52,359 nucleotides of DNA from Pseudomonadota bacterium (GTDB lineage Bacteria; Chloroflexota; UBA6077; JAJPGT01), in the NCBI GenBank assembly GCA_021325655.1, contig JAJPGT010000086.1, forward strand, positions 1-52,359, written 5' to 3'. The notes under the pieces were generated by a model, which saw only the letters and a program-made list of their open reading frames with translations, searched no databases and was not told where the DNA came from. The position numbers and the translations under genes are program-made. This document shows positions 32,811 to 41,496 of this stretch, one piece after another. Position 1 is the first letter of the stretch. Each line of letters starts with the position of its first letter.

Positions 32811-34187
32811 CTACACGTCGAGCGGCACCAGTTCGGGCCGGGCCAGTGGCGCGCCGACCAGGTCGTACTCCAGCGCCCGGGTCACGCGCACCCGGGTGAG
32901 CATCCCGATCGGCTGCTCGCCGTCGACGAGCACCACCCCGTCCACCTCGGGCGCGTCGCGGTACGACCGCCCGATGGAGACCGTCCCGTGCTCGCTCGCC
33001 GACCGGCTTTCGATCAGCACCTCCAGCTCCTGGCCGACCAGCCGGCGGTTGCGGGCCAGCGAGAGCTTGCGCGCGAGCGCCATCAGGCGCGCCCGCCGCG
33101 CCTTCTTGACGCTGCTCGGAACCCGCCCGGGCAAGCTGAAGGCCGGCGTGCCATCCTCATCGGAGTAGGTAAAGACACCCACCCGGTCGAACTGTAGCCG
33201 CTGCACCCCGTCGCACAGGGCCTCGAACTCGGCCTCGGTCTCGCCCGGAAAGCCGACGATGAAGGTAGTTCGGATCGCGATCCCCGGCACCTGCTCGCGA
33301 ATCCAGCCGACGAGCTCCTCGACATCGCGGTGGGGTCGGCGCATTCGGCGCAGCGTCTCCGGGTGCAGGTGCTGCAGCGGGACGTCCAGGTAGCGGCAGA
33401 CCTGGGGTCGCTCCCGCATGACGTCCAGGAGCGCCTGGGTAATGTGGCGCGGATAGGCGTACAGCACCCGGATCCAGGGCAGCTCCGGGAAGCGAGTACA
33501 GAGCTCGTCGAGGAGGCTCGCCAGGCCCTCGCGCTCGCCCAGGTCGTGGCCGTAGCGGGTCGTGTCCTGCCCGATCAGCACGATCTCCCGCACCCCCTGG
33601 CGGAGCAGCTCCTCGACCTCCTTGAAGATTAACGCCCGCGGCTTGCTCCGGTGCAGCCCCTTCATGCGAGGGATGGCGCAGAAGGCGCACTGCTGATCGC
33701 AGCCGTCGGAGATCTTCACGTAGGCGCTGGGGCCCTGCGCGCGCCGCGGGGGCATCGCCAGATCCAGCGCGCCAGCCGGTGCCAGCTCCATCAGCGCCAG
33801 CGACGACCCGGGCTGGCGCTCGCCGTCGGTCTGGTACAGCCGCGCGACGACCTCAGCGATCGAGGCCCAGTTCCGCGCTCCGAGCAGGCCATCCAGCTCC
33901 GGGATCTCCGCTGCCAACTCGTCCGGGTAGCGCTCGGCCAGGCAGCCGGCGGCGATCACCCGCTGGCCGGGGCGCTTGGCGGCCGTCACCTGAAGGATCG
34001 CGTCGATCGACTCCTGCTTGGCCGCTTCGATGAAGCCACAGGTGTGCACCACCACGACGTCGGCCAGGTCGGACGAAGCGACCGGGGTATAGCCCGCCTG
34101 CACCAGCAGCGAGGCCATCGCCTCGGAGTCCACAACGTTCTTCGAGCAGCCGAGCGTGATCAGGTGAAAGCGCTTCGCCTGGGCCAT
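32811..34187 (-). CDS. rimO: Ribosomal protein S12 methylthiotransferase RimO
   Basis: A 458-residue radical-SAM enzyme. The N-terminal UPF0004 cluster has Cys14 (TLGCSKN), Cys50 and Cys82. The radical-SAM cluster has Cys163/167/170 in SDGCDQQCAFCAIPRMKG. A TRAM domain ends the protein. TLGCSKNVVDSE and the DGCDQQC context favour RimO (Asp of S12) over the tRNA enzyme MiaB. It follows the RodZ-like gene by 22 bases and probably shares its promoter. Confidence 0.95.
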   Translation of the reverse strand: MAQAKRFHLITLGCSKNVVDSEAMASLLVQAGYTPVASSDLADVVVVHTCGFIEAAKQESIDAILQVTAAKRPGQRVIAAGCLAERYPDELAAEIPELDGLLGARNWASIAEVVARLYQTDGERQPGSSLALMELAPAGALDLAMPPRRAQGPSAYVKISDGCDQQCAFCAIPRMKGLHRSKPRALIFKEVEELLRQGVREIVLIGQDTTRYGHDLGEREGLASLLDELCTRFPELPWIRVLYAYPRHITQALLDVMRERPQVCRYLDVPLQHLHPETLRRMRRPHRDVEELVGWIREQVPGIAIRTTFIVGFPGETEAEFEALCDGVQRLQFDRVGVFTYSDEDGTPAFSLPGRVPSSVKKARRARLMALARKLSLARNRRLVGQELEVLIESRSASEHGTVSIGRSYRDAPEVDGVVLVDGEQPIGMLTRVRVTRALEYDLVGAPLARPELVPLDV

Positions 34188-34209
34188 GTCGTTCCTCCGC
34201 GCCGAGCGC

Positions 34210-34986
34210 CTAGCGGCCCCAGGTGGCGTCGACCACCTGGCCAGCCGAGCCCAGCGGCGGCTGAGGGTCTCCGTTCACCACAACCGAGACGGCAGCGGCG
34301 TTGGCCACCCGCATCCGCACGCTCTGCGCCCCGTGGAACGACTTGTTCGTGCCCGCCTTCACCGTCTCCGCTAGCTGCTGCTGACCGTCCACCCAGGCCT
34401 CGATCCAGGTGTCCTCCGACACCTTCGCCTCGACCAGGACACCCTCAACGGGCGTGGGGCTGGGAGTCGGCAGCGGCGCGACTGTTGCCAGCGTGGCAAG
34501 CGCCTCCGGACTTGGAGTCCGCGGCACGGCGCCAAGAGCGATCGGCGTGAGCGTGGGCTGGTTCACCCGCGATGGAAGCTGCGTCGCCTCGGCGCGCTGA
34601 AGGCTTTCCGTAAAGCTATAGTATTGAGAGCGGAGGTAGACCAGCAAGAGCACCGCGAGCACGGCGCCGCCCACGGTGAGCAGCACCCGCACCGGCAGCT
34701 CGCGGGGGCGGGCGATGGGCGGGGTCGCGGCACGGAGCCGCGGCGGGACCTCCCGGGTGCGAGGGGGCTGGTACAGATCCACCATCGCCTGCGGGTTCAG
34801 GCCGAGGTACTCTGCGTAGGTGCGAATGAAGCCGCGGGTGTACACTAGTGCCGGCAGCGCGGCATAGTCGTCGGCTTCGAGAGCTTCGAGGTAGCGGCGC
34901 CGGATGAAGGTGGCCCGTTCTGCTTCGGCGAGGCTGACGCCCTTGTCGATGCGCGCTTGGCGCAGCGTCTCGCCAATGGAGCCCAT
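34210..34986 (-). CDS. RodZ-like HTH membrane protein
   Basis: From the ATG at 34986 (GGAGG four bases upstream) the product has 258 residues: a cytoplasmic HTH_25 domain (1-72, ETLRQARIDKGVSLAEAE), one membrane span (about 99-118), a Thr/Pro-rich linker and a DUF4115-type C-terminal domain (about 180-258). RodZ links MreB to the cell-wall machinery and is the usual neighbour of rimO; here mreB is not in view, so the shape role is inferred. Its promoter at 35053-35081 is near consensus. Confidence 0.87.
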   Translation of the reverse strand: MGSIGETLRQARIDKGVSLAEAERATFIRRRYLEALEADDYAALPALVYTRGFIRTYAEYLGLNPQAMVDLYQPPRTREVPPRLRAATPPIARPRELPVRVLLTVGGAVLAVLLLVYLRSQYYSFTESLQRAEATQLPSRVNQPTLTPIALGAVPRTPSPEALATLATVAPLPTPSPTPVEGVLVEAKVSEDTWIEAWVDGQQQLAETVKAGTNKSFHGAQSVRMRVANAAAVSVVVNGDPQPPLGSAGQVVDATWGR

Positions 34987-35052
34987 AGCACCTCCCCGCG
35001 CCGACAGCCTGGCCAGGAACGCGGCCGGGCGGGCTGGTGTGCGGCGCGGCGT

Positions 35053-35081
35053 ACTATAGCCAGGCACCGGAGGGGTGTCAA
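35053..35081 (-). promoter_or_regulatory. Consensus promoter for rodZ-rimO
   Basis: On the minus strand a perfect TTGACA (35081-35076) is followed after exactly 17 bases by TATAGT (35058-35053; five of six). It ends 66 bases upstream of the RodZ-like ATG. It is the best sigma-70-type promoter in the window. Confidence 0.82.
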
Positions 35082-35168
35082 GAAACCGACCCTGCCAGGC
35101 AAGACGCACCGAGAGACGGGGCGGACGCTCAGCCCAGCGCTCGATCCGCCACCAGAACGAGGATGGAG

Positions 35169-35717
35169 ATGCTCAGAACTGTGCTGGGGCTCTTCGAGCC
35201 CGACGTGGACGTGCGTCCGCTGCTGGAGGAGCTGCGGCACACGTCGTATCGCCCGGAAGAGATCGGACTGCTCATGCCCCTGAAAGGCGAGGCGCCCGTG
35301 CTCCCGGGCTGGCTGGTCGCCGCCCGCCCCACGCCCATCCCGAACCTTGGCACGGCACTGGTGGCCGGGCCGGTCGCCCCGGCGCTCACTGGCACCTGCT
35401 GTGGGCCAGGCGACCTGCGGGCGGCCCTGCTCGGCCTCGGGGTCGACCCTGAGCTGGCGGGGCTGTGCGCCGAGCAGGTGCGCGGCGGTATGACCCTGGT
35501 GCTGGTCCGGGCTGAGGGCGGGCTCGAGGCGGCGCGCCGGCTGCTGGTCCCCGGCGAGCCGGCCCCGGCGCCATCGGCCACGCCGCAGCCGCACGAGCGG
35601 CGTCCATCGCGTAACCGCGGCCGCCACGCGCGACTCACCGTGCGCCCCCAGCAGCAGGAGTCGCGGCCGCCGCAAGAACCGCGGCCGCCAGAACCTGCTC
35701 CCCGCCCAGCCGAGTAG
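35169..35717 (+). CDS. Hypothetical protein, possibly general-stress-like
   Basis: An ATG at 35169 with GAGG seven bases upstream gives 182 residues; an ATG six bases earlier is also possible. The first ~35 residues (VLGLFEPDVDVRPLLEELRHTSYRPEEIGLL) resemble the start of small general-stress proteins of the DUF1269/YflT type, with a Gly/Pro-rich hydrophobic middle and a basic, Pro/Gln/Arg-rich tail (about 145-182). It is divergent from the RodZ-like gene. No family can be assigned with confidence and there is no signal peptide. Confidence 0.6.
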   Translation: MLRTVLGLFEPDVDVRPLLEELRHTSYRPEEIGLLMPLKGEAPVLPGWLVAARPTPIPNLGTALVAGPVAPALTGTCCGPGDLRAALLGLGVDPELAGLCAEQVRGGMTLVLVRAEGGLEAARRLLVPGEPAPAPSATPQPHERRPSRNRGRHARLTVRPQQQESRPPQEPRPPEPAPRPAE

Positions 35718-35815
35718 CGTCGGATCAAACCAGGTCCGAGCTCAGCCCCGAGCCAGGGCCAGGCGGGACGCCGACAGGCTCCCGCGCCGCGGCTCGTACC
35801 CTCGGTTGTCACCGC

Positions 35816-35845
35816 TTGACAGCGCGGGCAGCCCGCGGATACGGT
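35816..35845 (+). promoter_or_regulatory. Promoter with dyad in the spacer, upstream of MerR-type gene
   Basis: A perfect -35 TTGACA (35816-35821) is followed by an 18-base spacer containing the inverted repeat CGCGGGC-A-GCCCGCG (35823-35837), then a weak -10 TACGGT (35840-35845). A dyad inside the spacer is the classic placement for MerR-type operators. Transcription would enter the MerR-type gene at 35904 and the tetrapyrrole genes beyond. Confidence 0.58.
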
Positions 35846-35850
35846 AAATC

Positions 35851-35868
35851 TTGCACAATACTCTGCAA
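35851..35868 (+). promoter_or_regulatory. Inverted repeat TTGCA-N8-TGCAA
   Basis: TTGCA at 35851-35855 and TGCAA at 35864-35868 form a hyphenated dyad about 35 bases before the MerR-type ATG, just after the likely -10. It may be a second operator for the same regulator. Confidence 0.45.
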
Positions 35869-35903
35869 ATCGCGGATTTCTCGAGATTCTCGGCCAGGGT
35901 AGC

Positions 35904-36575
35904 ATGCGTTCCTCCAACACCGCGGCAACGCCGGCCGTGCGCCGGGTGGGGATAGGGCGGGCCTGCGAGATCCTCGGAGTCAACCCGGCCACGCTGCGCC
36001 AGTGGACCGACGAGGGTAAGGTTTCGGCGTACGTCACTCCGGGCGGACACCGCCGCTACGATGAGCGCGAGCTGCTCGCCCTGGTTGGCCGTGGCCAGCG
36101 CCCGGGCGCTGGGTTAGCGCGCCCGCCCGTGTTCGCCAGCCCGGGCCAGTACGAGGCGCTGGTCCGCCGGCTGCTGGAGGGCGAAGCCTGGTTCCACACG
36201 TTCGACGCCCAGGCGCGCCACCAGTTCCGGCTGCTCGGCAACAGCATGCTGCACCTGCTGGGCGCCTACGTGCTGGCAGACAGCGCGGACGATCGGGCGC
36301 GCAGCCTGGCGCGGGCGCGAGAGGTGGCGTCGGAGCACGGGGCGGCGGCGGCCGCCGCTGGCCTGAGTGCCAGGGAGGCGACGCGCGCCTTCCTGCAGTT
36401 CCGCACTCCGATCCTGGAGACGCTGGCTGAGTGGGCGCGGGTACAGGCCACAGAGAGCAGCGAGCTGGCCGAGATGCTCCGCCGGGTGAACGAGTTCATG
36501 GACGAGATGCTGCTGGCGATGGTTGCCGCACACGACGCCCGGCTCCGCGCACAGCCCACCGGGACGCCGCTGTGA
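35904..36575 (+). CDS. MerR-type HTH regulator with helical C-terminal domain
   Basis: The 223-residue product has a MerR/excisionase-type DNA-binding domain (about 14-65: IGRACEILGVNPATLRQWTD and TPGGHRRYDERELLAL). The remaining ~145 residues are all-helical, including LSAREATRAFLQFRTPILE and MLRRVNEFMDEMLLAMVAAH, resembling the RsbRD_N-type helical domain of stress-signalling proteins. No Cys cluster for metals is present. Its stop overlaps the start of the Met8-like gene (GTGA at 36572-36575), so it is part of the tetrapyrrole operon and probably regulates it. The ligand is unknown. Confidence 0.8.
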   Translation: MRSSNTAATPAVRRVGIGRACEILGVNPATLRQWTDEGKVSAYVTPGGHRRYDERELLALVGRGQRPGAGLARPPVFASPGQYEALVRRLLEGEAWFHTFDAQARHQFRLLGNSMLHLLGAYVLADSADDRARSLARAREVASEHGAAAAAAGLSAREATRAFLQFRTPILETLAEWARVQATESSELAEMLRRVNEFMDEMLLAMVAAHDARLRAQPTGTPL

Positions 36576-37225
36576 CCCCGCTGTATCCGGTCTTCTTGCG
36601 GCTGGCCGAGCGCCGCTGCACCGTGGTCGGCGGAGGGCAGGTGGCGACACGGAAGGTCCTCGCGCTGCTGGAGTGCGGGGCGCAGGTCACAGTGATCGCC
36701 CCGTGGGCAAGCAGCGCCATTCGCCAGCTCGCCGCGGAGGGGCGGCTGACCTGGCTGGTGCGAGCCTACCAGCCTGGCGATCTGGCTGACGCCTGGCTGG
36801 CCATCGCTGCGACGGATGCCGCGGCGGTGAACGCGACGGTGGTCGAGGAGGCCCACGCGCGGGGCGTGCTGGTCGGCGCGGTGGAAGGGGATCTGGGAGC
36901 GGACTTCGCCAACGCGGCGGTCGCGCGGCGGGGAGACGTGGCCCTGGCGATCTCCACCGCTGGGCGCAGCCCAGCCTTCGCCCGCTGGCTACGCGAGCAG
37001 GTAGAGCGGCTGCTCGATACGCATCTGCCACTGTTCGATCTGCTCGCCGAGCTGCGGCCGGAGGCGCTTGGGAGCGACGGCGCGGCCTGGCAGGCCGCGC
37101 TCGATGCGGAGGTGCGGGAAGCGCTGGCGGCCGGTGATCGCGCGGGGGCCAAGGCGCTCCTGGCCCAGCGGCTGGGGCTGGCGGCGCCGGCTGAGCCGGC
37201 GTCCGAAGCTGCGCCAGTTCGATAG
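36572..37225 (+). CDS. Precorrin-2 dehydrogenase / ferrochelatase-like (CysG N-terminal, Met8-type)
   Basis: The GTG at 36572, overlapping the upstream stop, gives 217 residues. An NAD-binding start VVGGGQVATRKVLALLECGA is followed by VAISTAGRSPAFARWLREQVE-like sequence, typical of the siroheme synthase N-terminal module. It oxidises precorrin-2 to sirohydrochlorin and may chelate iron. The S-adenosylmethionine-dependent step is supplied by the CobA-HemD fusion two genes on. The last ~25 residues are an Ala/Pro-rich tail. Sirohaem would serve sulfite or nitrite reductase; those enzymes are not in view. Confidence 0.87.
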   Translation: MTPLYPVFLRLAERRCTVVGGGQVATRKVLALLECGAQVTVIAPWASSAIRQLAAEGRLTWLVRAYQPGDLADAWLAIAATDAAAVNATVVEEAHARGVLVGAVEGDLGADFANAAVARRGDVALAISTAGRSPAFARWLREQVERLLDTHLPLFDLLAELRPEALGSDGAAWQAALDAEVREALAAGDRAGAKALLAQRLGLAAPAEPASEAAPVR

Positions 37226-37411
37226 ATCCGGGAACGAGACGGAGCGGTGAGCAAGGATGGACGCGAGAGCGCTCGGCAGGCCTCCACAAGCGGCGGCGAC
37301 GAGGGAGCGGAGCCCGCGCAAGCCTCGCCCCGCCTACCCGGAGCTGGCGGTGAGGGAGAGACCACGGCCCGGCCGCGCTGCGACGCCTGGCAGCGCGGTT
37401 CGAGGTCATGG

Positions 37412-38335
37412 ATGAGCCGCGTACTGCGGGTGGGAACCCGGGGCTCGGCGCTGGCACTCCGGCAGACAGACCTGGCGCTGGAGGCGCTCCGCGCCGCCTG
37501 CCCGGACTGCGAGCTCGAGGTGTTCGTGCTCAGCACCCGTGGCGATCAGCTCCGCGACGCGCCGATCACGGCGCTGGGCGACGGCGCCTTTACGAAAACG
37601 ATCGAAGCGGCGCTGCGGGATAGCCGGATCGACCTGGCGGTGCACAGCGCTAAGGATCTGCCGGTGGAGGGCGAGGCCTCGGACCTGGTGCTGGCGGCGT
37701 TTCCGATGCGGGGCGACCCGCGCGACGCGCTGCTTAGCCGGCACGGGGAGACGCTCGCCACGCTGCGACCGAACGCGGTGGTGGCGACAGGCAGCCCCCG
37801 GCGGGCAGCGCAGCTCCTGGCGCGCCGGCCTGATCTGGAGATCGTCGGGGTGCGCGGGAACGTGGATACCCGCATCCGCAAGCTGCGCGCCGGCGAGTTC
37901 GATGGGCTGATCCTGGCGGCGGCCGGTCTGGAGCGACTGGGCCGGCTCGACGAGGTGGACGAGATGCTCGACATCGACGTGATGACCCCGGCGGCCGGAC
38001 AGGGCGCGCTGGTGGTCCAATGCCGGGCCGGCGACGCGCTGGCGCGCGAGCTGGCCGGGCAGATCGACCACCTGCCCACCCGCCAGGCAGTGCTGGCGGA
38101 ACGCGCGGTGCTGCGGCGGCTAGGCGCCGGCTGCAAGGTGCCCGTCGCGGCGTTCGCCTGGGTTGACACTGGCCGCCTCTGGCTCCGCGGGGTGCTCAGT
38201 GCGCCGGACGGCAGCCGCCTGGTGGTGGAGACGGCCGACGGCCCGGCCGACCAGGGCGTGGCGCTGGGAACCCGCCTGGCGGAGCGCCTGGCCGAGCGCG
38301 GCGCGGCGGAGCTGGTGGAGCTGGCGCATGGCTAA
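37412..38335 (+). CDS. hemC: Porphobilinogen deaminase
   Basis: The ATG at 37412 (GAGG six bases upstream) gives 307 residues beginning MSRVLRVGTRGSALALRQTD, the family N terminus; the frame is open further upstream but with non-protein-like composition. AVHSAKDLP and the cofactor Cys241 in RLGAGCKVP are present, so the dipyrromethane cofactor can attach. It joins four porphobilinogens into hydroxymethylbilane. Its stop overlaps the next gene by 8 bases; a 186-base gap separates it from the gene before. Confidence 0.95.
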   Translation: MSRVLRVGTRGSALALRQTDLALEALRAACPDCELEVFVLSTRGDQLRDAPITALGDGAFTKTIEAALRDSRIDLAVHSAKDLPVEGEASDLVLAAFPMRGDPRDALLSRHGETLATLRPNAVVATGSPRRAAQLLARRPDLEIVGVRGNVDTRIRKLRAGEFDGLILAAAGLERLGRLDEVDEMLDIDVMTPAAGQGALVVQCRAGDALARELAGQIDHLPTRQAVLAERAVLRRLGAGCKVPVAAFAWVDTGRLWLRGVLSAPDGSRLVVETADGPADQGVALGTRLAERLAERGAAELVELAHG

Positions 38336-39878
38336 AGGGATGGTGGCGCTGGTAGGCGCGGGCCCCGGGCATCCGGGCCTGCTCACGCTGCGGGGAGCGG
38401 AGCTGCTGGCCCAGGCGGACGTGGTAGTGTACGACCGGCTCGCCGCGCCGGAGTTGCTGGCACACGCCCCGGCTTCGGCCGAGCGCATCTTCGTCGGCAA
38501 GGTGGCCGGCCGCCACGCCATGAGCCAGGAGGCGATCAACGCGCTGTTGGTGCGCTCCGGACTGGAGGGCAAGCGCGTGGTGCGGCTCAAAGGCGGCGAC
38601 CCGTTCGTGTTCGGCCGCGGCGGCGAGGAGGCGTTAGCCCTGGCGGCGGCCGGCGTTCCCTTCGAGGTGGTCCCGGGCGTGACCTCGGCGATCGCCGCGC
38701 CCGCCTTCGCCGGCATCCCGGTGACGCACCGCGAGCTCGCCAGCTCGGTGGCCATCATTACCGGCCACGAGGATCCGACCAAGCCGGCCTCGGCGGTCGA
38801 CTGGGCGCGGCTGGCGCACGCCGCGGATACCCTGGTGATCCTGATGGGGGTGGAGCGGCTGGCCGAGCTGGCGAACGAGCTGGTTCGCCAGGGCCGCTCA
38901 CCCGAGCATCCGGCGGCGGTGGTGGAGTGGGGCACCACACCCCGGCAGCGGGTGGTGACCGCGTCGCTGGCCGAGATCGCCGCCGCGGCGCAGGCAGCCG
39001 GGCTCGCCCCACCAGCGGTGCTGGTGGTGGGCGAGGTGGTCCGGCTGCGCGAACAGCTCGATTGGTTCCGACGCGGGCCGCTGGCCGGGCTGCGGGTGCT
39101 GGTGACCCGCGCCCGTGACCAGGCCAGCCATCTCTCGCGGCTACTGGCCGAGCGTGGCGCGATCCCGATCGAGTTCCCGGCGATCGAGATCCGCTGGCTG
39201 GAGGATCCCGCGCCACTTGACCAGGCCATCGCCCAGCTCGCCCGCTATGACTGGGTGATCCTGACCAGCGCGAACGGCGTGGCCGCGCTGTTCCAGCGCC
39301 TCGACGCCCTGGCACTCGACGCGCGGGCGTTCCATCACGCTCGGCTGTGCGCTATCGGCCCGGCCACCGCGGCGGCGCTGGCGGCGCGCGGGCTGCGCGC
39401 CGACTGGGTTCCGCGGGACTATCTCACCGCCGCGATCGTCGCCGGCTTCGCCGAGCGCGGGGTGGCTGGCCAGCGCCTGCTGCTGCCGCGGGCTGACATC
39501 GCCGATCCCAACCTGGCCCTGGGGCTGCGCCAGCTTGGCGCCGAGGTCGATGAGGTCACCGCGTATCACACGGTGCCAGCGACGGAAGACGCGGCGACGC
39601 TGGCTGAGCTGCTGGAAGAGGGCCAGCTCGACATCGCCACCTTCGCCAGCTCCTCCACGGTGCGCAACCTGTGCGCGGCGCTGGGGCCGCGGCAGGCCTT
39701 GCTCGACCGCGTACGCACCGTGTGTATCGGCCCAGTAACAGCCCAGGCCGCCCGCGAGCTGGGCGTTCACGTGGACGCGGTTGCCGACGTCCACACCGTT
39801 GACGGCCTGGTCGAAGCCGTCGAGCGACTCGTAGCCGCCGCGCCGCAGCGTGTTTGCACCACAGGGAGTTCCGTATGA
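38328..39878 (+). CDS. Uroporphyrinogen-III C-methyltransferase / uroporphyrinogen-III synthase fusion
   Basis: From the ATG at 38328 the product has 516 residues. Residues 1-245 are a CobA/SUMT domain: [31 protein letters not shown] and [19 protein letters not shown]. Residues about 255-510 are a HemD domain, starting [20 protein letters not shown] and including the weakly conserved uroporphyrinogen-III synthase fold. It cyclises hydroxymethylbilane to uroporphyrinogen III and methylates it to precorrin-2. CobA-HemD fusions are known in several lineages. It overlaps hemC by 8 bases and hemB by 4. An ATG at 38340 preceded by AAAGGG is an alternative start. Confidence 0.94.
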   Translation: MAKGMVALVGAGPGHPGLLTLRGAELLAQADVVVYDRLAAPELLAHAPASAERIFVGKVAGRHAMSQEAINALLVRSGLEGKRVVRLKGGDPFVFGRGGEEALALAAAGVPFEVVPGVTSAIAAPAFAGIPVTHRELASSVAIITGHEDPTKPASAVDWARLAHAADTLVILMGVERLAELANELVRQGRSPEHPAAVVEWGTTPRQRVVTASLAEIAAAAQAAGLAPPAVLVVGEVVRLREQLDWFRRGPLAGLRVLVTRARDQASHLSRLLAERGAIPIEFPAIEIRWLEDPAPLDQAIAQLARYDWVILTSANGVAALFQRLDALALDARAFHHARLCAIGPATAAALAARGLRADWVPRDYLTAAIVAGFAERGVAGQRLLLPRADIADPNLALGLRQLGAEVDEVTAYHTVPATEDAATLAELLEEGQLDIATFASSSTVRNLCAALGPRQALLDRVRTVCIGPVTAQAARELGVHVDAVADVHTVDGLVEAVERLVAAAPQRVCTTGSSV

Positions 39879-40915
39879 CGACCCTCGCACCGGTTGCCAC
39901 CACCCCCACTATCCCCCGGGTCCCGGCAGGGAGCGGCACCTTCCCTACCGTCCGGCTCCGCCGGCTCCGCCGCAGCGAGACGCTGCGCTCGCTCGTCCGA
40001 GAGACCACGCTCGATCCGGGCGACTTCATCTACCCGTTGTTCATCACCACCGGGCGGGGCGTCCGCCACGAGGTCGCCTCCATGCCGGGCATCTGCCAGC
40101 TCTCGGTCGACGAGGCAGTCCGCGAGGTGAGAGCGCTGGATGGAACGGGCATCCCTGCGGTGCTGCTGTTCGGGATTCCCGAGCACAAGGACGCCGTCGG
40201 CTCGGAGGCCTATGCCTCCGACGGGGTGATCCAGCAGGCGATCCGGGCGATCAAGGACGCCCGCCCGGAGCTGCTGGTCGTAACGGACGTCTGTCTGTGT
40301 GAGTACACCGACCACGGCCACTGCGGGATCATCGCCGGCCACGAGGTCCTCAACGATCCCTCACTGGAGCTCCTGGCGCGGATGGCCGTCTCGCACGTCG
40401 AGGCAGGAGCCGACCTCGTTGCCCCGTCGGACATGATGGACGGCCGCGTCGGCGCGATCCGCCAGGCGCTGGATGACACCGGGCACGCAGACACGGCGAT
40501 CATGGCCTACTCGTCCAAGTACGCCTCTGGCTTCTATGGCCCGTTCCGCGAAGCGGCCGAGTCCGCTCCCCGGTTTGGGGACCGCCGCGGCTACCAGATG
40601 GATCCGGCCAATGCCCGCGAGGCACTGCGCGAGATCGAACTGGACATCGCGGAAGGGGCCGACATCGTAATGGTGAAGCCGGCGCTGGCGTACCTGGACG
40701 TCATCCGCCGGGTGCGCGACCGCTTCCCCGTCCCGCTCGCCGCCTACAACGTGAGCGGCGAGTACGCCATGGTGAAGGCGGCGGCGGGCAACGGCTGGAT
40801 CGACGAGCGCCGCATCGTGCTGGAGGTGCTGACCGGCATCAAGCGCGCGGGCGCGGACTTCATCATCACCTACCACGCGCCGGAGGCGAGCCGCTGGCTG
40901 CAAGAGGAACGCTAA
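39875..40915 (+). CDS. hemB: Delta-aminolevulinic acid dehydratase
   Basis: A 346-residue HemB from the ATG at 39875 (AGGGAG seven bases upstream, overlapping the previous stop as ATGA). The zinc-type site [14 protein letters not shown] gives Cys140, Cys142 and Cys150. Schiff-base lysines are Lys215 ([13 protein letters not shown]) and Lys268 ([10 protein letters not shown]). It condenses two 5-aminolevulinates to porphobilinogen. It is the last gene of the operon; hemA and hemL, which make its substrate, are not in the window. Confidence 0.97.
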   Translation: MTTLAPVATTPTIPRVPAGSGTFPTVRLRRLRRSETLRSLVRETTLDPGDFIYPLFITTGRGVRHEVASMPGICQLSVDEAVREVRALDGTGIPAVLLFGIPEHKDAVGSEAYASDGVIQQAIRAIKDARPELLVVTDVCLCEYTDHGHCGIIAGHEVLNDPSLELLARMAVSHVEAGADLVAPSDMMDGRVGAIRQALDDTGHADTAIMAYSSKYASGFYGPFREAAESAPRFGDRRGYQMDPANAREALREIELDIAEGADIVMVKPALAYLDVIRRVRDRFPVPLAAYNVSGEYAMVKAAAGNGWIDERRIVLEVLTGIKRAGADFIITYHAPEASRWLQEER

Positions 40916-40936
40916 GCGAGCCGGAGCGCTGGCCAG

Positions 40937-41323
40937 TCAGCGGGCCAGGAAGAAGTAGGTCTGTAGCACGTTGGCGAGCGCGAAGCTCAGCGTGACCGCG
41001 TTTGCCGGGCGCAGCATGCGGATCGCGACCTGCCAGCCGGCCCGGTCGTGGAGGTAGCGCGCCAGCCGGAGCAGGCCGAGGGCGACGAGCAACTTGAGCA
41101 CCGCCACGCCGGCGATGCCCCACTCGCCCATGACCAACCGCAGCAGCGGGTTCAGCTCCCCGGCCTGGGAGCCGGACACGCTCAGCGCGAGCCAGGTCGT
41201 CAGGAGGTCAGCCGCCTGAGCCGCCAGGAGCAGCGCCACGCCGAGGGTGTACGTCGTTCGCGCCGTGCGCCACGCGCCGGCCGCGGTCTCACTCTCCGTC
41301 GCATGCGCCGCCCAGGCTGTCAT
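40937..41323 (-). CDS. Small membrane protein, DUF5658-like
   Basis: A 128-residue protein with about four membrane spans. ALLLAAQAADLLTTWLAL and GELNPLLRLVMGEWGIAGVA, with TW and NP near the first spans, resemble DUF5658-type membrane proteins. Function unknown. It is convergent with hemB (21 bases between stops) and lies 173 bases from ddl on the same strand. Confidence 0.68.
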   Translation of the reverse strand: MTAWAAHATESETAAGAWRTARTTYTLGVALLLAAQAADLLTTWLALSVSGSQAGELNPLLRLVMGEWGIAGVAVLKLLVALGLLRLARYLHDRAGWQVAIRMLRPANAVTLSFALANVLQTYFFLAR

Positions 41324-41496
41324 CCCGAACCTCGCCGTTGAGGAGTCCCACCAGAAGGCGGGCTTTCAGGATAGCCCGGCTGGATGCCATCGTCCAGGCA
41401 TCCAGCCGTTCAATGCTGTTACAGGTGTGGTTGGGCCGCTCGTGACACGGTGCAGGGGGATGGCGCGATCGGCTCCGACCCCGCTGGGGCTCGGCG

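Noticed and set aside
35129..36037. Minus-strand frame opposite the 35169 and 35904 genes
   Set aside because: It is Ser/Arg-rich, spans two divergent regulatory regions and a consensus promoter, and lacks motifs.
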